The position numbers and the translations under genes were made by a program. A stretch of DNA of 64,000 bases from Ensifer aridi (GTDB taxonomy: Bacteria > Pseudomonadota > Alphaproteobacteria > Rhizobiales > Rhizobiaceae). The notes under the pieces were generated by a model. The model ran no database searches. It was not told where the DNA came from and worked only from the letters and a program-made list of their open reading frames with translations. Where the stretch lies: NCBI RefSeq assembly GCF_002078505.1, contig NZ_LUAV01000012.1:267134-331133 (forward strand), written 5' to 3'. This document shows, piece after piece, positions 8,594-18,198 of this stretch (its first letter is position 1; each line of letters begins with the position of its first letter).

Positions 8594-9697
8594 ATGACGA
8601 ATCCTCTCGCCGACAAGATCAAAGCGTTGATCAGGACCAACGGTCCGATCAGCGTTACCGATTATTTTTCCCTTTGCCTCGCCGATCCCGAGCACGGCTA
8701 TTATCGCGTTCGCGAACCCTTCGGGCGGGCGGGAGACTTCACGACCGCGCCGGAGATCAGCCAGCTCTTCGGTGAAATGATCGGCATATTCCTGGTCCAC
8801 GCTTGGCAGCAACACGGCTCGCCGGCAAACGCCATCCTCGCCGAGATCGGCCCGGGTCGCGGCACGATGATGTCCGACATGCTGCGCGTCGTCCGCCGGC
8901 TTGCGCCCGCCCTCTACCAGTCCGCAAGCATCCACCTGGTCGAGACCAGCGACCGGCTGCGCGAGGTGCAGGCCGAAACGCTCGCAGCGCATGAAGGTAA
9001 GGTCCGGTGGCATCAGAGCTTCGACACGCTGCCCGCCGGCTTCCTGCTGCTGGCAGCGAACGAGCTCTTCGACGCCATTCCGATCCGGCAATTCGTGCGG
9101 ACCGCGCAGGGCTTCCGCGAACGCATGGTCGGGCTCGACGCCGACGATCGATTGACCTTTGCCGCCGGCGTCGCGGGCATCGACCCCTCACTGCTGCCGT
9201 CGCCACCGCAATCGGCTGCCGAAGGCACGATCTTCGAGATCGCGCCGGCCCGCGACGCGGTGATGGCCGCGATGTGTGAACGCCTTCGCACCGGAGGCGG
9301 TACAGCGGTCATCATCGACTACGGCCACCTCTCGACCGGCTATGGCGACACGCTGCAGGCCGTCCGCAACCACCGGTACGATCCGCCGCTTGCCAACCCA
9401 GGGCGGGCGGACCTGACCAGCCACGTCGATTTCGAGCAGTTGGTGAGCCGTGCGAAAGCAGAAGGAGTGCATGTCAACGGGCTTGCCCACCAGGGCGACT
9501 TCCTTGTCGCGCTCGGCCTTCTGGAACGTGCAGCCGCTCTCGGCCGCGACAAGGACGCCGCAACGCAAGAACGCATTCGCGACGATGTCGAGCGACTTGC
9601 GGGCTCCGGCGCCGGCAAGATGGGCGAACTGTTCAAGGTGCTGGCGGTCAGCAGCCCCGAAGTGGCCTTGGCTCCCTTCCGGAAAAAGGCGCCGTAA
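8594..9697 (+). CDS. NDUFAF7-like SAM-dependent methyltransferase
   Basis: A 367-residue class I methyltransferase of the MidA/NDUFAF7 family (COG1565). The SAM-binding motif is AEIGPGRGTMMSDML, and LLAANELFDAIPIRQFV and VIIDYGHLSTGYGDTLQAV are other typical blocks. In mitochondria NDUFAF7 methylates an arginine of the complex I subunit NDUFS2, so a role with the bacterial complex I is plausible but inferred. The ATG has GGACGG upstream and follows lgt by 12 bp, consistent with an operon. Confidence 0.85.
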   Translation: MTNPLADKIKALIRTNGPISVTDYFSLCLADPEHGYYRVREPFGRAGDFTTAPEISQLFGEMIGIFLVHAWQQHGSPANAILAEIGPGRGTMMSDMLRVVRRLAPALYQSASIHLVETSDRLREVQAETLAAHEGKVRWHQSFDTLPAGFLLLAANELFDAIPIRQFVRTAQGFRERMVGLDADDRLTFAAGVAGIDPSLLPSPPQSAAEGTIFEIAPARDAVMAAMCERLRTGGGTAVIIDYGHLSTGYGDTLQAVRNHRYDPPLANPGRADLTSHVDFEQLVSRAKAEGVHVNGLAHQGDFLVALGLLERAAALGRDKDAATQERIRDDVERLAGSGAGKMGELFKVLAVSSPEVALAPFRKKAP

Positions 9698-9784
9698 CGC
9701 GCGTCGAGCCTCGATTCTCCAAGGGGCCGGCAGGGCCGATCCTGAACCGGTTCCACAGCCTCCTACTTGTTCGGCAATTGACAC

Positions 9785-9800
9785 GCCCGGCATGCCGGGC
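9785..9800. terminator. Perfect palindrome between methyltransferase gene and pgeF
   Basis: gcccggcatgccgggc is a perfect 16 bp palindrome in the 196 bp gap. No T-run follows, so a terminator role is weakly supported. Confidence 0.25.
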
Positions 9801-9893
9801 CAACATCGCCGGTAAATCAGCCGCATGTCGCCGGGCCGAAACGCGCCCTGAAATCCAACGAAGTCAAGACGTTAGCAAAGGTGAGAACGCCGG

Positions 9894-10688
9894 ATGCAGG
9901 ACGATGCCTCGCTTTCCCCTGTGCAGAGCCCGCTCTTCCGCGCCAAAGCGGGCTCAGGGATCAGGCATGGCTATTTCACGCGTCAGGGCGGCGTTTCGGA
10001 GGGCATCTATCGCGGCCTCAACGTCGGTCTTGGTTCCAACGACGATCGGGCGCGAGTCGGCGAGAACCGTGCCCGAGTCGCCCGCTGGTTCAAGGCCGTT
10101 CCACAACGCCTTGCCACGGTACACCAGATCCACTCGTCGGATGCGATCATCGTCGACGGCAATTATGACGGAGCGCGGCCGGATGCGGATGCGCTGGCGA
10201 CGGCAACACCCGGCATAGTGCTCGGCGTTCTTTCCGCCGACTGCGGGCCCGTTCTCTTCGCCGACCCGGAATCGGGCGTGATCGGCGCGGCGCATGCCGG
10301 ATGGAAGGGAACGCTCGGCGGCATCCTCGAAAGCACGATCGAGGCGATGATTTCGCTCGGCGCGCGCCGCGAACGTATCATCGCCTGCCTCGGTCCCTCG
10401 ATCAGCCGGCAGCATTACGAGGTCGGCCCCGAATTCGTCGAACGCTTCCTTGCAGCCGAAGCGAGCTATGCATCCTTCTTCAGCCCATCCGGGCGGAACG
10501 GCCACGCGATGTTCGACCTTCCCGGCCTTACCATAAGACGGTTGAACGAGGCCGGAGTGACCGCGGAAAACCTCGACATCTGCACCTATGCGGACGAGGA
10601 CCGGTTCTTCTCTTATCGCCGTACGACGCACAGGCAGGAGCCTGACTACGGGCGGCAGATATCCGCGATTTGCATAGGGGAGGATTGA
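9894..10688 (+). CDS. pgeF: Peptidoglycan editing factor PgeF (YfiH/laccase domain)
   Basis: A 264-residue protein of the YfiH family, formerly called multicopper polyphenol oxidases. The conserved metal-site residues appear in TVHQIHSSDAI, LSADCGPVLFAD and AAHAGWKGTLGG. In E. coli PgeF prevents incorporation of wrong amino acids into peptidoglycan; other members have purine nucleoside phosphorylase activity. Its stop lies 1 bp before the M24-family gene, so they are cotranscribed. Confidence 0.9.
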   Translation: MQDDASLSPVQSPLFRAKAGSGIRHGYFTRQGGVSEGIYRGLNVGLGSNDDRARVGENRARVARWFKAVPQRLATVHQIHSSDAIIVDGNYDGARPDADALATATPGIVLGVLSADCGPVLFADPESGVIGAAHAGWKGTLGGILESTIEAMISLGARRERIIACLGPSISRQHYEVGPEFVERFLAAEASYASFFSPSGRNGHAMFDLPGLTIRRLNEAGVTAENLDICTYADEDRFFSYRRTTHRQEPDYGRQISAICIGED

Positions 10689-10689
10689 G

Positions 10690-11841
10690 ATGGCGCTCCA
10701 CTTCGCCGAAGAGGAATACGCAGCCCGCCTGGCGCGGCTCACCGCCAAGATGCAGGAAGAGAGACTCGACGCGCTGCTTCTCTTCGCGCAGGAGAGCATG
10801 TATTGGCTGACCGGCTACGACACCTTCGGCTACTGTTTTTTCCAGACGCTGGTCGTCAAGAAGGACGGCGAGATGGTGCTGCTCACGCGCTCGGCCGACC
10901 TGCGCCAGGCGCGGCACACGTCCAACATCGAGCGCATCGAGATCTGGGTGGACCGCGTCAATGCCGATCCTGCCATGGACCTCAAGAACCTCCTGAGCGA
11001 GCTCGATCTGCTCGGTTGCCGCATCGGCGTCGAATATGACACGCATGGCATGACGGGTAAGACGGCGCGGCTTCTCGACAATCAGCTCTCCACCTTCGGC
11101 GAGCTGGTCGACGCCTCGCTGCTCGTAAGCCGTCTGCGCCTCGTCAAGAGCCCCGCGGAAATAGTCTATGTCGAAAAGGCCGCGAGCCTTGCCGACGCCG
11201 CGCTCGACGCCGCGCTGCCGCTGATCCGCCCGGGTGGCAGCGAGGCCGATATTCTCGCCGCCATGCAGGGCGCGATCTTCGCCGGCGGCGGCGATTATCC
11301 GGCCAACGAGTTCATCATCGGCTCCGGCGCCGATGCACTCCTTTGCCGCTACAAGGCGGGCCGGCGCACCCTCGATGCGAATGACCAGCTCACGCTCGAA
11401 TGGGCCGGTGTCAGCGCCCACTACCATGCGGCGATGATGCGCACGATCGTGATCGGCGAGCCGAGCAACCGCCATCGCGAGCTCTACAGCGCCTGCCGGG
11501 AGGCGATCCAGGCGATCGAGATGGTGCTCAGACCCGGCAACACCTTCGGCACCGTCTTCGACGTCCATGCGAGGATCATGGACGAGCGCGGCCTTGCCCG
11601 CCATCGCTTGAACGCCTGTGGTTACTCGCTCGGCGCGCGCTTCTCGCCCTCCTGGATGGAGCACCAGATGTTTCACGTCGGCAATCCGCAGGAAATCGAG
11701 CCGGACATGTCGCTCTTCGTCCATATGATCATTATGGATTCGGATAGCGGAACGGCCATGACACTTGGGCAGACCTATCTGACGACGACCGATACGCCAC
11801 GGCCCCTGTCGCGTTACGGGCTGGACTTCATTTCTGCGTAA
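10690..11841 (+). CDS. M24 (creatinase/prolidase-fold) hydrolase lacking metal ligands
   Basis: A 383-residue protein with the two-domain pita-bread architecture: creatinase_N (about 10-145) and an M24 catalytic domain (about 155-375). All five usual metal ligands appear replaced. LEWAG stands where VDxG is expected, HAAMMRT where DxTRT is expected, GYSLG for GHGxG, and no Glu is found in FVHMIIMD or TLGQTYL. The YHAAMMRT segment resembles metal-free members such as creatinase and ectoine hydrolase. It is therefore better called a creatinase-like hydrolase than a dipeptidase. Translationally linked to pgeF; the substrate is unknown. Confidence 0.8.
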   Translation: MALHFAEEEYAARLARLTAKMQEERLDALLLFAQESMYWLTGYDTFGYCFFQTLVVKKDGEMVLLTRSADLRQARHTSNIERIEIWVDRVNADPAMDLKNLLSELDLLGCRIGVEYDTHGMTGKTARLLDNQLSTFGELVDASLLVSRLRLVKSPAEIVYVEKAASLADAALDAALPLIRPGGSEADILAAMQGAIFAGGGDYPANEFIIGSGADALLCRYKAGRRTLDANDQLTLEWAGVSAHYHAAMMRTIVIGEPSNRHRELYSACREAIQAIEMVLRPGNTFGTVFDVHARIMDERGLARHRLNACGYSLGARFSPSWMEHQMFHVGNPQEIEPDMSLFVHMIIMDSDSGTAMTLGQTYLTTTDTPRPLSRYGLDFISA

Positions 11842-11945
11842 GGAAATCGTCCTATGCTTTCCGCGAGAAAGTGAACAACGCGGGTGCGGCTGGTCCTAAC
11901 GGCCGCATTTCGCGCTCACATGTTCGAGCGGAAACGGTGGGAACG

Positions 11946-12812
11946 ATGCGAAAGCAGATCATGCCGATCGCAAGCCTTGGTCTTGCCGCAGCCTTGGCCG
12001 GCTGCAACACGACGGATGCCCTGATACCGCAGGTCGACGTGGGCGAAGGCACCTTCCGCTCCCCACCGGTGACGCAGTCTGATCTAGACGCCATGTCGGC
12101 ACAGACCGCCGTGATGCCGGTTGAAAGCATACCGCCGAGCCGCACCGCGGCCTTCTCGGCGCAGCCGAATATTTCAGGCCCGCCGACGCAATACGCCACG
12201 GGCGATACCGATTACACCGATCCGGCCGGCACCCTCGAAGGTCAGGCCAGTCGCCTCGCCGAGGGCGAGGCACCGATCCAGGCGAGACAAGTTGAAGCCG
12301 CGCGCGTACAGAGCCCGCCGCCGCAGGAAGACCCGGCCCCGGAGGAGGACACGGCCCCGCGGCAGCCCTCGCCTGCAGAGACAACGGCGGCGCCGGCAAA
12401 AGAACCGGAGCAAGCCGCAGTCGCGCCTCCAGCCACCGCGAGCGGCTCCGGCGGCATCCGCTTCCTGCCGATCATCGGCGCGCCGGTCGAGGCCGTCACC
12501 CCGCTCTCGAAACAGCTCGGCGCCTCCGCGCGCGCCGAGGGCCTCGCAATTAAAAGCTCCGCCGACACGACGAGCGACCATATCCTTAAAGGCTATTTCT
12601 CGGCGCTGAACGACGGCGGCAAGACGACCGTCGTCTATGTCTGGGACATTCTCGACGGCAGCGGCAACCGCCTGCACCGCATCCAGGGGCAGGACACTGT
12701 TGCGGGAACCGCAGCCGAACCCTGGAGCGCCGTTCCGCCCGAAACGATGCAGACGATCGCCAACAAGACCATCGAGGCTTATCTCGAATGGCGGCGGGCC
12801 GGAGCGGGATAA
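11946..12812 (+). CDS. Lipoprotein, Pro/Ala-rich linker, unknown function
   Basis: A 288-residue putative lipoprotein. A lysine-containing signal peptide ends in a lipobox (AALAGC), so the mature protein would start at Cys20 and be anchored by the Lgt pathway. A low-complexity Pro/Ala/Glu/Thr-rich stretch (about 120-170) precedes a small folded C-terminal domain (about 190-285) with KTTVVYVWDILDGSGNRLHR. The ATG at 11946 has GGTGGGAA upstream; the longer frame adds residues before the signal peptide. I recognise no domain that gives a function. Confidence 0.75.
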   Translation: MRKQIMPIASLGLAAALAGCNTTDALIPQVDVGEGTFRSPPVTQSDLDAMSAQTAVMPVESIPPSRTAAFSAQPNISGPPTQYATGDTDYTDPAGTLEGQASRLAEGEAPIQARQVEAARVQSPPPQEDPAPEEDTAPRQPSPAETTAAPAKEPEQAAVAPPATASGSGGIRFLPIIGAPVEAVTPLSKQLGASARAEGLAIKSSADTTSDHILKGYFSALNDGGKTTVVYVWDILDGSGNRLHRIQGQDTVAGTAAEPWSAVPPETMQTIANKTIEAYLEWRRAGAG

Positions 12813-12867
12813 GAAAAAGAACGCGGTGAGGAAAACTACGCACGGTTTTCCGCTCGCGTCCCCGCTC
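12803..12867. repeat. Palindromic repeat (ggaaaac...gttttcc type)
   Basis: The outer arms gagcggg/cccgctc and inner arms ggaaaac/gttttcc form a long hairpin at the stop codon of the lipoprotein gene. It belongs to the same family as the copies near 15200 and 29020. It could serve as a terminator. Confidence 0.6.
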
Positions 12868-13141
12868 TAACGTACTAGAATCGATCACGTTCTATGATTT
12901 CGGGTCGATTCGGCGTCAAAATCATCGTGATCTGAGGCCGGTCGGCGCAAAGTTTTTCGGATAATCGCCGCTGCGTCGCAGCAATCCCCTTGCATTCACC
13001 TTCAAGGACGCTAAAAAGCGGCCGATCAGCTCTGACAGCGGCCATCCGCAACGATTGCCCGCGATCGGAATGGCTCACGGATTATGCGCGCAGGATCCCG
13101 CCCCACCGGACGTGACCGCGCCAGCTCAAGGCGGACCGTCA
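12813..13141. other. Gap upstream of prs
   Basis: A 329 bp region largely filled by two palindromes, the end of the one at 12803-12867 and that at 12883-12932. The remaining ~200 bp before prs must hold its promoter; I could not assign clear -35/-10 boxes and see no gene. Confidence 0.5.
12883..12932. repeat. Palindromic repeat (gatcacg...cgtgatc type)
   Basis: Outer arms gatcacg (12883-12889) and cgtgatc (12926-12932) enclose inner arms atgattt/aaatcat, giving a two-step hairpin. The sequence resembles another palindromic family I recognise from Sinorhizobium. It directly follows the previous repeat. Confidence 0.55.
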
Positions 13142-14074
13142 ATGAAGGTTTTCGCAGGCAATTCGAACCGGCTGCTGGCCGAAGCGATCTGCAACTATCT
13201 CAACCTGCCGCTCGGCAAAGCCACAGTCAGGCGCTTCGCCGATCAGGAAATCTTCGTCGAGATCGGCGAGAACGTGCGCGGCGAGGACGTCTTCATCGTT
13301 CAGTCCACCTCTTTCCCCACCAACGATCATCTGATGGAACTGCTCATCATGATCGACGCGGTACGCCGCTCCTCCGCCCGCCGCATCACCGCCGTGCTCC
13401 CCTATTTCGGCTACGCCCGGCAGGACCGCAAACCCGGCCCCCGCACCCCGATCTCCGCCAAGCTGGTCGCCAATCTCATCACCGAAGCCGGCGCGGACCG
13501 CGTTCTGACCCTCGACCTGCACGCCGGCCAGATCCAGGGCTTTTTCGACATCCCGACCGACAATCTCTATGCGGTTCCGATCCTCGCGCGCGATGTCAAG
13601 GAGAACTACAACCTCAACAACGTCATGGTCGTCTCGCCGGACGTCGGCGGCGTCGTGCGTGCCCGGGCGCTTGCCAAGCGGCTCGACTGTCTGCTGGCGA
13701 TCGTCGACAAACGTCGCGATCGCCCCGGTGAATCGGAGGTCATGAACGTCATCGGCGACGTGAAAGGCAAGGACTGCATCCTGATCGACGACATCGTCGA
13801 TTCCGGCGGTACGCTCTGCAACGCCGCCGAAGCGCTGCTGAAGAACGGCGCCACCAGCGTTACGGCCTATATCACCCATGGTGTTCTCTCCGGCGGCGCG
13901 GTCGCCCGCGTCACCTCGTCGATGCTGAAGGAACTGGTCATCACCGACTCCATCCAGCCGACCACCGCCGTTCAATCCGCCCACAATATCCGGGTGATCT
14001 CGACTGCCGGGCTGATTGGCGAGGCGATCAGCCGCACCAGCCAGGAAGAATCGGTTTCGAGCCTGTTCGACTGA
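13142..14074 (+). CDS. prs: Ribose-phosphate pyrophosphokinase
   Basis: A 310-residue class I PRPP synthetase, which makes PRPP from ribose-5-phosphate and ATP for nucleotide, histidine, tryptophan and NAD synthesis. Visible motifs are [16 protein letters not shown] at the N-terminus, the flexible loop [18 protein letters not shown] and the PRPP loop [16 protein letters not shown]. The ATG at 13142 is chosen because the conserved N-terminus starts there; a frame extension of 29 residues is not conserved. Flanked by repeats, it is probably monocistronic. Confidence 0.96.
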   Translation: MKVFAGNSNRLLAEAICNYLNLPLGKATVRRFADQEIFVEIGENVRGEDVFIVQSTSFPTNDHLMELLIMIDAVRRSSARRITAVLPYFGYARQDRKPGPRTPISAKLVANLITEAGADRVLTLDLHAGQIQGFFDIPTDNLYAVPILARDVKENYNLNNVMVVSPDVGGVVRARALAKRLDCLLAIVDKRRDRPGESEVMNVIGDVKGKDCILIDDIVDSGGTLCNAAEALLKNGATSVTAYITHGVLSGGAVARVTSSMLKELVITDSIQPTTAVQSAHNIRVISTAGLIGEAISRTSQEESVSSLFD

Positions 14075-14139
14075 GGTCGTTCCGCCGAGAATGGGAATGT
14101 TGACGCCGGCGCTTGCAGCGCCGGCGGTCTGTTTTCGGC

Positions 14140-15174
14140 TTATCCGTTCTTCCCGAGGACCTGGGCCACCGGCTGGTCGGCGAGATTGTCGATGAACCAG
14201 TTCGGATAGACCGGCGCCGGCACGGTCTCGGCGTCGAGCGCCGAAATTTCACCCTCCGTCAAAGCAAGCTTTGCCGCACCGAGATTGTCTTCAAGCTGGT
14301 GTGACTTGGAGGCCCCCAACAATACGCTCGTCACCGCTTTCTTCGCCAGGAGCCAGGCGATCGCCACCTGCGCCACGCTTGCTCCATGGCTGTCGGCGAT
14401 CGCGCGCATGCGCTCGACGAGGCGGAAGGCCTGTTCCTTGTCGAAGGGCAGAATGTCGAAACCGGAATAGCGGTTGTCCGGGTCATCGAGATTTTCCCGC
14501 GTGTACTTGCCGGAAAGGAACCCCGAGGCAAGCGGGCTCCAGACGGTGAGGCCCAGACCGTAGCGCTGCATCATCGGGATGACGTCTCGCTCCACGTCGC
14601 GGCCGAGCAGCGAATAATGCATCTGTCCATGGGTGAAGGGGGCTAGCCCGTTGGCCTTTTGGATCTCGACCGCCGCCGCCGCTTTCCAGGCCGACCAATT
14701 CGAGAACCCGATGTAGCGCACCTTGCCGGCGCGTACGACCGCATCCAACGCCCTCAACGTCTCCTCGAGCGGCGTCTGCGGGTCTTCCTTATGCGCGATG
14801 TAGACGTCGATCCAATCCGTGCCGAGGCGCTTCAGGCTTTGATCGACCGACCAGAGAATGTGGCGGCGGGAAAGCCCGGCCTGGGTCAACGGCGTGCCGC
14901 TGCGAAAGCCGACCTTCGTGGCGATCACCACCTCGTCGCGGCGGGTTCTCAGCGCCTCGCCGAGGATTCGTTCGGACTGACCGGACGCGTAGGCATCGGC
15001 AGTGTCGAAGAAATTGATGCCCGCATCGAGCGCGCGCCCGACAAGAGCTTCGGCAGCCTCGGCGTCCGTCTTGTAGACGGCGCCGAGACTACGGTCTCCG
15101 GCGGTGAACGTCATCGCGCCAAAGGCAAGGCGTGAAACGACGAGGCCAGTATTGCCGAGCGTCGTATACTGCAT
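14140..15174 (-). CDS. Aldo/keto reductase
   Basis: A 344-residue NADPH-dependent aldo/keto reductase. The catalytic tetrad is recognisable: Asp and Tyr in DTADAYASGQSE, Lys in VVIATKVG and His in VYIAHKEDPQTP. The second ATG of the frame (15174) is preferred, since GGAGG lies 5 bp upstream of it and would overlap the first ATG (15186). It converges on prs. The substrate cannot be told from sequence. Confidence 0.9.
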   Translation of the reverse strand: MQYTTLGNTGLVVSRLAFGAMTFTAGDRSLGAVYKTDAEAAEALVGRALDAGINFFDTADAYASGQSERILGEALRTRRDEVVIATKVGFRSGTPLTQAGLSRRHILWSVDQSLKRLGTDWIDVYIAHKEDPQTPLEETLRALDAVVRAGKVRYIGFSNWSAWKAAAAVEIQKANGLAPFTHGQMHYSLLGRDVERDVIPMMQRYGLGLTVWSPLASGFLSGKYTRENLDDPDNRYSGFDILPFDKEQAFRLVERMRAIADSHGASVAQVAIAWLLAKKAVTSVLLGASKSHQLEDNLGAAKLALTEGEISALDAETVPAPVYPNWFIDNLADQPVAQVLGKNG

Positions 15175-15199
15175 GTCATCCTCCATTGTTGTCTGATAG

Positions 15200-15250
15200 C
15201 TAGCGCGGGATGAGGAAAAGTGTGCGCGGCTTTCCGCCGCGTTGTCGTCC
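15200..15250. repeat. Palindromic repeat (gcgcgggatgaggaaaa type)
   Basis: A partial copy of the repeat better preserved at 29020-29067. It has gcgcgggatgaggaaaagtg followed by gcgcggctttccgcc, but the right arm is degenerate. It lies upstream of the aldo/keto reductase gene. Confidence 0.5.
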
Positions 15251-15325
15251 CTTCGACCGAGACAGCAGGCCGAGCCCCGGCCATCTTTCGAACACTGGCA
15301 CGGATCGTTTTACCGGGAGTTCAAG

Positions 15326-16156
15326 TCATCTTTTTGCGTCCAGCATATAGGACGCCGCTTCGGCGGCAGACATTGCATGCTGCGAATACGTGAAGGTGCC
15401 ACGCTCCTTGACTTCCCGCGCGGCGCTCATGAGCCCTGCAAGGGCCGCTCGCGCAAACGAGCCACCGACACTGATGCGTTTTACGCCGGCGTGCTCCAAT
15501 TCTTTCACTGAAAAAGTCTGCCCGGCGAGACCCATGACGACGTTGACCGGCCGATTGACGGAAGAGCAAACCGTCTGGATCGCCTCGAGATTCGGCAGGC
15601 CCGGGGCGTAAAGAACATCCGCACCGGCCTTCTCGAATGCGACAAGACGCCGGATCGTGTCATCCAGATCGGGCCTGCCGTGCAGGAAGTTTTCCGCTCT
15701 CGCGGTCAAAACGAATGGGTGCTTACGGGCCTCCTCCGCGGCGGCAGCAACGCGTTCGACAGCCAAGCCGAAGTCGAAGATGGGATTGGCGGGGTCGCCC
15801 GTGGCGTCCTCAATCGAGCCGCCGACAAGCCCAACATCCGCCGCCAGGGAAACTGTAGCGGCGCAACACCCGGGATCCGCACCGAAGCCGTCCTCTAGGT
15901 CGGCCGAGACAGGCAGATCGGTCGCTTCGACGATATTGCGCGCATTCTCCAAAAGAGCCTCGCGCGAAAGAGCGGCTGCCGAATCTTTCCTGCCGATGGA
16001 AAAGGCAAATCCGGCACTCGTGGTAGCGAGGGCCTCGAAACCAAGCGCGGTGAGAATGCGCGCAGAGCCGGCATCCCAAGGGTTGGGAACGACGAAAGCG
16101 CCCGGCCGATCGTGCAAAGCGCGGAATGCCTGATATTTGCTCAGTTGATTCGCCAT
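15326..16156 (-). CDS. Isocitrate lyase/PEP mutase family protein
   Basis: A 276-residue (beta/alpha)8 enzyme of the isocitrate lyase/PEP mutase superfamily. It shows VVPNPWDAGSARIL, the metal-binding block ADLEDGFGADP and VLTARAENFLHG. Bacterial members of this size include oxaloacetate decarboxylase, 2-methylisocitrate lyase and PEP-mutase-like enzymes. The catalytic-loop motif of true isocitrate lyase (KKCGH) is absent, so the reaction cannot be fixed. The start has GGAGG 6-7 bp upstream. It lies downstream of the DUF779/ALDH genes on the same strand and may be part of that unit. Confidence 0.82.
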   Translation of the reverse strand: MANQLSKYQAFRALHDRPGAFVVPNPWDAGSARILTALGFEALATTSAGFAFSIGRKDSAAALSREALLENARNIVEATDLPVSADLEDGFGADPGCCAATVSLAADVGLVGGSIEDATGDPANPIFDFGLAVERVAAAAEEARKHPFVLTARAENFLHGRPDLDDTIRRLVAFEKAGADVLYAPGLPNLEAIQTVCSSVNRPVNVVMGLAGQTFSVKELEHAGVKRISVGGSFARAALAGLMSAAREVKERGTFTYSQHAMSAAEAASYMLDAKR

Positions 16157-16232
16157 ATCCGCCTCCCATCGTTGAAGACGACAAGCGATAGCATCAAACG
16201 AACAAAAAGGGGAACGCGGGTCTTGCCGCCGC

Positions 16233-16607
16233 TCAATTCCGGGTCGGCAAAGGGCAAGCCTCGCCACCGAAGAGGCGCGAGCGCGTGAAGAAGCGCTTTT
16301 CCCGGCCGTTGTCGAGCGAGAACATCCCTCCCCTGCCGGGCACGACATCGATGATGAGCTGCGTGTGTTTCCAGATCTCGTACTGGCTGGCGCTGATATA
16401 GACCGGCACTCCGTCGACTTCGCCGAGTTTCACGTCGTTGTCGCCGACGATGTAATCGTCGGCGGGATAGCACATGGGCGAAGAACCGTCGCAGCAGCCT
16501 CCGGACTGATGAAAAAGTATATCGGGATGGTCGCGCCGGATTTCGCAGATGAGTTCGATCGCCGCATCCGTCGCGAGCACTCGCGCCTCCTGCTCTTCAT
16601 GCGTCAT
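16233..16607 (-). CDS. DUF779 domain protein
   Basis: A 124-residue protein of the DUF779 family, with a conserved Cys-rich block (HQSGGCCDGSSPMC) and VYISASQYEIWKHTQ. Genes of this family commonly follow acetaldehyde/ethanol-oxidising aldehyde dehydrogenases, as here; the function is not established. The start has a strong GGAGGAG site. It lies 82 bp downstream of the ALDH gene, in the same orientation. Confidence 0.85.
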   Translation of the reverse strand: MTHEEQEARVLATDAAIELICEIRRDHPDILFHQSGGCCDGSSPMCYPADDYIVGDNDVKLGEVDGVPVYISASQYEIWKHTQLIIDVVPGRGGMFSLDNGREKRFFTRSRLFGGEACPLPTRN

Positions 16608-16689
16608 CGCAATCTCCTCCTTCGTACATAGCCCAGCGGGCCCCGATGAAACATCGGGGGCCCTGAGAGAATTGCCGACGAGAACGGGA

Positions 16690-18198
16690 TCAGAAGAAGC
16701 CGAGCGCCTTCGGGCTGTAGCTTACCAGCATGTTCTTCGTCTGCTGATAATGATCGAGCATCATCTTGTGCGTCTCGCGGCCGATGCCGGACTGCTTATA
16801 GCCGCCGAAGGCGGCGTGCGCGGGATAGGCATGGTAGCAGTTCGTCCAGACACGACCGGCCTGGATGGAGCGTCCGAAGTGATAGCAGCGGTTGGCATCG
16901 CGGCTCCACACGCCGGCCCCGAGTCCATAGAGCGTGTCGTTGGCGATTTCCAGCGCCTCGGCTTCCGTCTGGAAGGTCGTGACCGACACGACCGGCCCAA
17001 AAATCTCCTCCTGGAAAATGCGCATCCGGTTATGCCCGTGGAGCACGGTCGGCTTGACGTAATAGCCGCCGGAAAGATCGCCTTCCAGCACATTGCGCCC
17101 ACCGCCCGTCAGGACTTCGGCGCCTTCCTCCTTGCCGATCTCGATATAGGCAAGGATCTTCTCGAGCTGCTCGCTCGACGCCTGCGCGCCGATCATCGTG
17201 GCCGTGTCGAGCGGGTTGCCCTGACGGATTGCCTCAACCCGCTTCAGCGCCCGCTCCATGAACCGGTCGTAGATGCTTTCCTGGACAAGCGCGCGGCTCG
17301 GGCAGGTGCAGACCTCACCCTGGTTCAGCGCGAACATGGCGAAGCCTTCGAGCGCCTTGTCGAAAAAGTCGTCATCCTCGCTGGCGACGTCGGCGAAAAA
17401 GATGTTCGGCGATTTGCCGCCGAGTTCGAGCGTGACCGGAATGAGATTCTGGCTGGCATATTGCATGATCAGCCGTCCGGTCGTCGTCTCGCCGGTAAAG
17501 GCGATCTTTGCGATGCGCGGGCTGGTGGCGAGCGGCTTGCCCGCTTCGAGGCCGAAGCCGTTCACGATGTTGAGGACGCCCGGCGGCAGCAGGTCGGCGA
17601 CGAGCTCCGCCCAGACGAGAATGGAGGCGGGCGTCTGCTCGGCCGGTTTCAAGACGACGCAGTTCCCGGCGGCAAGAGCCGGCGCAAGCTTCCAGGCGGC
17701 CATCAGGATCGGGAAGTTCCACGGAATGATCTGGCCGACGACGCCGAGCGGCTCGTGGAAATGATAGGCGACGGTGTCGTGATCGATCTCGCCGATCGTA
17801 CCCTCCTGCGCACGGATGCAGGCGGCGAAGTAACGGAAGTGATCGATCGCCAGCGGAATGTCGGCGGCCATCGTCTCGCGGATCGGTTTGCCGTTGTCCC
17901 ATGTCTCCGCCCGCGCCAGGAGCTCGAGATTATCCTCCATGCGGGCGGCGATCTTCATAAGGATGTTGGAGCGTTCCGTGGTCGAGGTCCGCCCCCATTT
18001 CTCCTTGGCCGCATGCGCCGCATCGAGCGCGATCTCGATATCGGCGGCGTCGGAACGGGCAATCTGGCAGAGCGTGCCGCCGGTGATCGGCGTCATGTTG
18101 TCGAAATAGCGGCCGGCAACGGGTTCACGCCATTCACCGCCGATGAAGTTTCCATATTTGTGCTTGAACGGGCTCTCGATGATTTTCTGATGCAGCAT
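16690..18198 (-). CDS. NAD-dependent aldehyde dehydrogenase (ExaC/AldB-like)
   Basis: A 502-residue aldehyde dehydrogenase. It has the cofactor-domain motif [20 protein letters not shown], the general base Glu in [14 protein letters not shown] and the catalytic Cys in [11 protein letters not shown]. Overall it is closest to acetaldehyde dehydrogenases used in alcohol oxidation (ExaC, AldB). The start has GGGAGGAAG upstream; the extra 34 codons of the open frame are unlikely. The AcoR-like regulator gene upstream and the DUF779 gene downstream make a typical aldehyde-oxidation module. The inverted repeat at 18301-18320 is a candidate activator site. Confidence 0.92.
   Translation of the reverse strand: MLHQKIIESPFKHKYGNFIGGEWREPVAGRYFDNMTPITGGTLCQIARSDAADIEIALDAAHAAKEKWGRTSTTERSNILMKIAARMEDNLELLARAETWDNGKPIRETMAADIPLAIDHFRYFAACIRAQEGTIGEIDHDTVAYHFHEPLGVVGQIIPWNFPILMAAWKLAPALAAGNCVVLKPAEQTPASILVWAELVADLLPPGVLNIVNGFGLEAGKPLATSPRIAKIAFTGETTTGRLIMQYASQNLIPVTLELGGKSPNIFFADVASEDDDFFDKALEGFAMFALNQGEVCTCPSRALVQESIYDRFMERALKRVEAIRQGNPLDTATMIGAQASSEQLEKILAYIEIGKEEGAEVLTGGGRNVLEGDLSGGYYVKPTVLHGHNRMRIFQEEIFGPVVSVTTFQTEAEALEIANDTLYGLGAGVWSRDANRCYHFGRSIQAGRVWTNCYHAYPAHAAFGGYKQSGIGRETHKMMLDHYQQTKNMLVSYSPKALGFF

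Noticed and set aside
9785..9800. The 16 bp palindrome as a strong terminator or operator
   Set aside because: It has no T-run and no nearby promoter; the GC-rich self-complement could be chance, so it is kept only as a low-confidence site.
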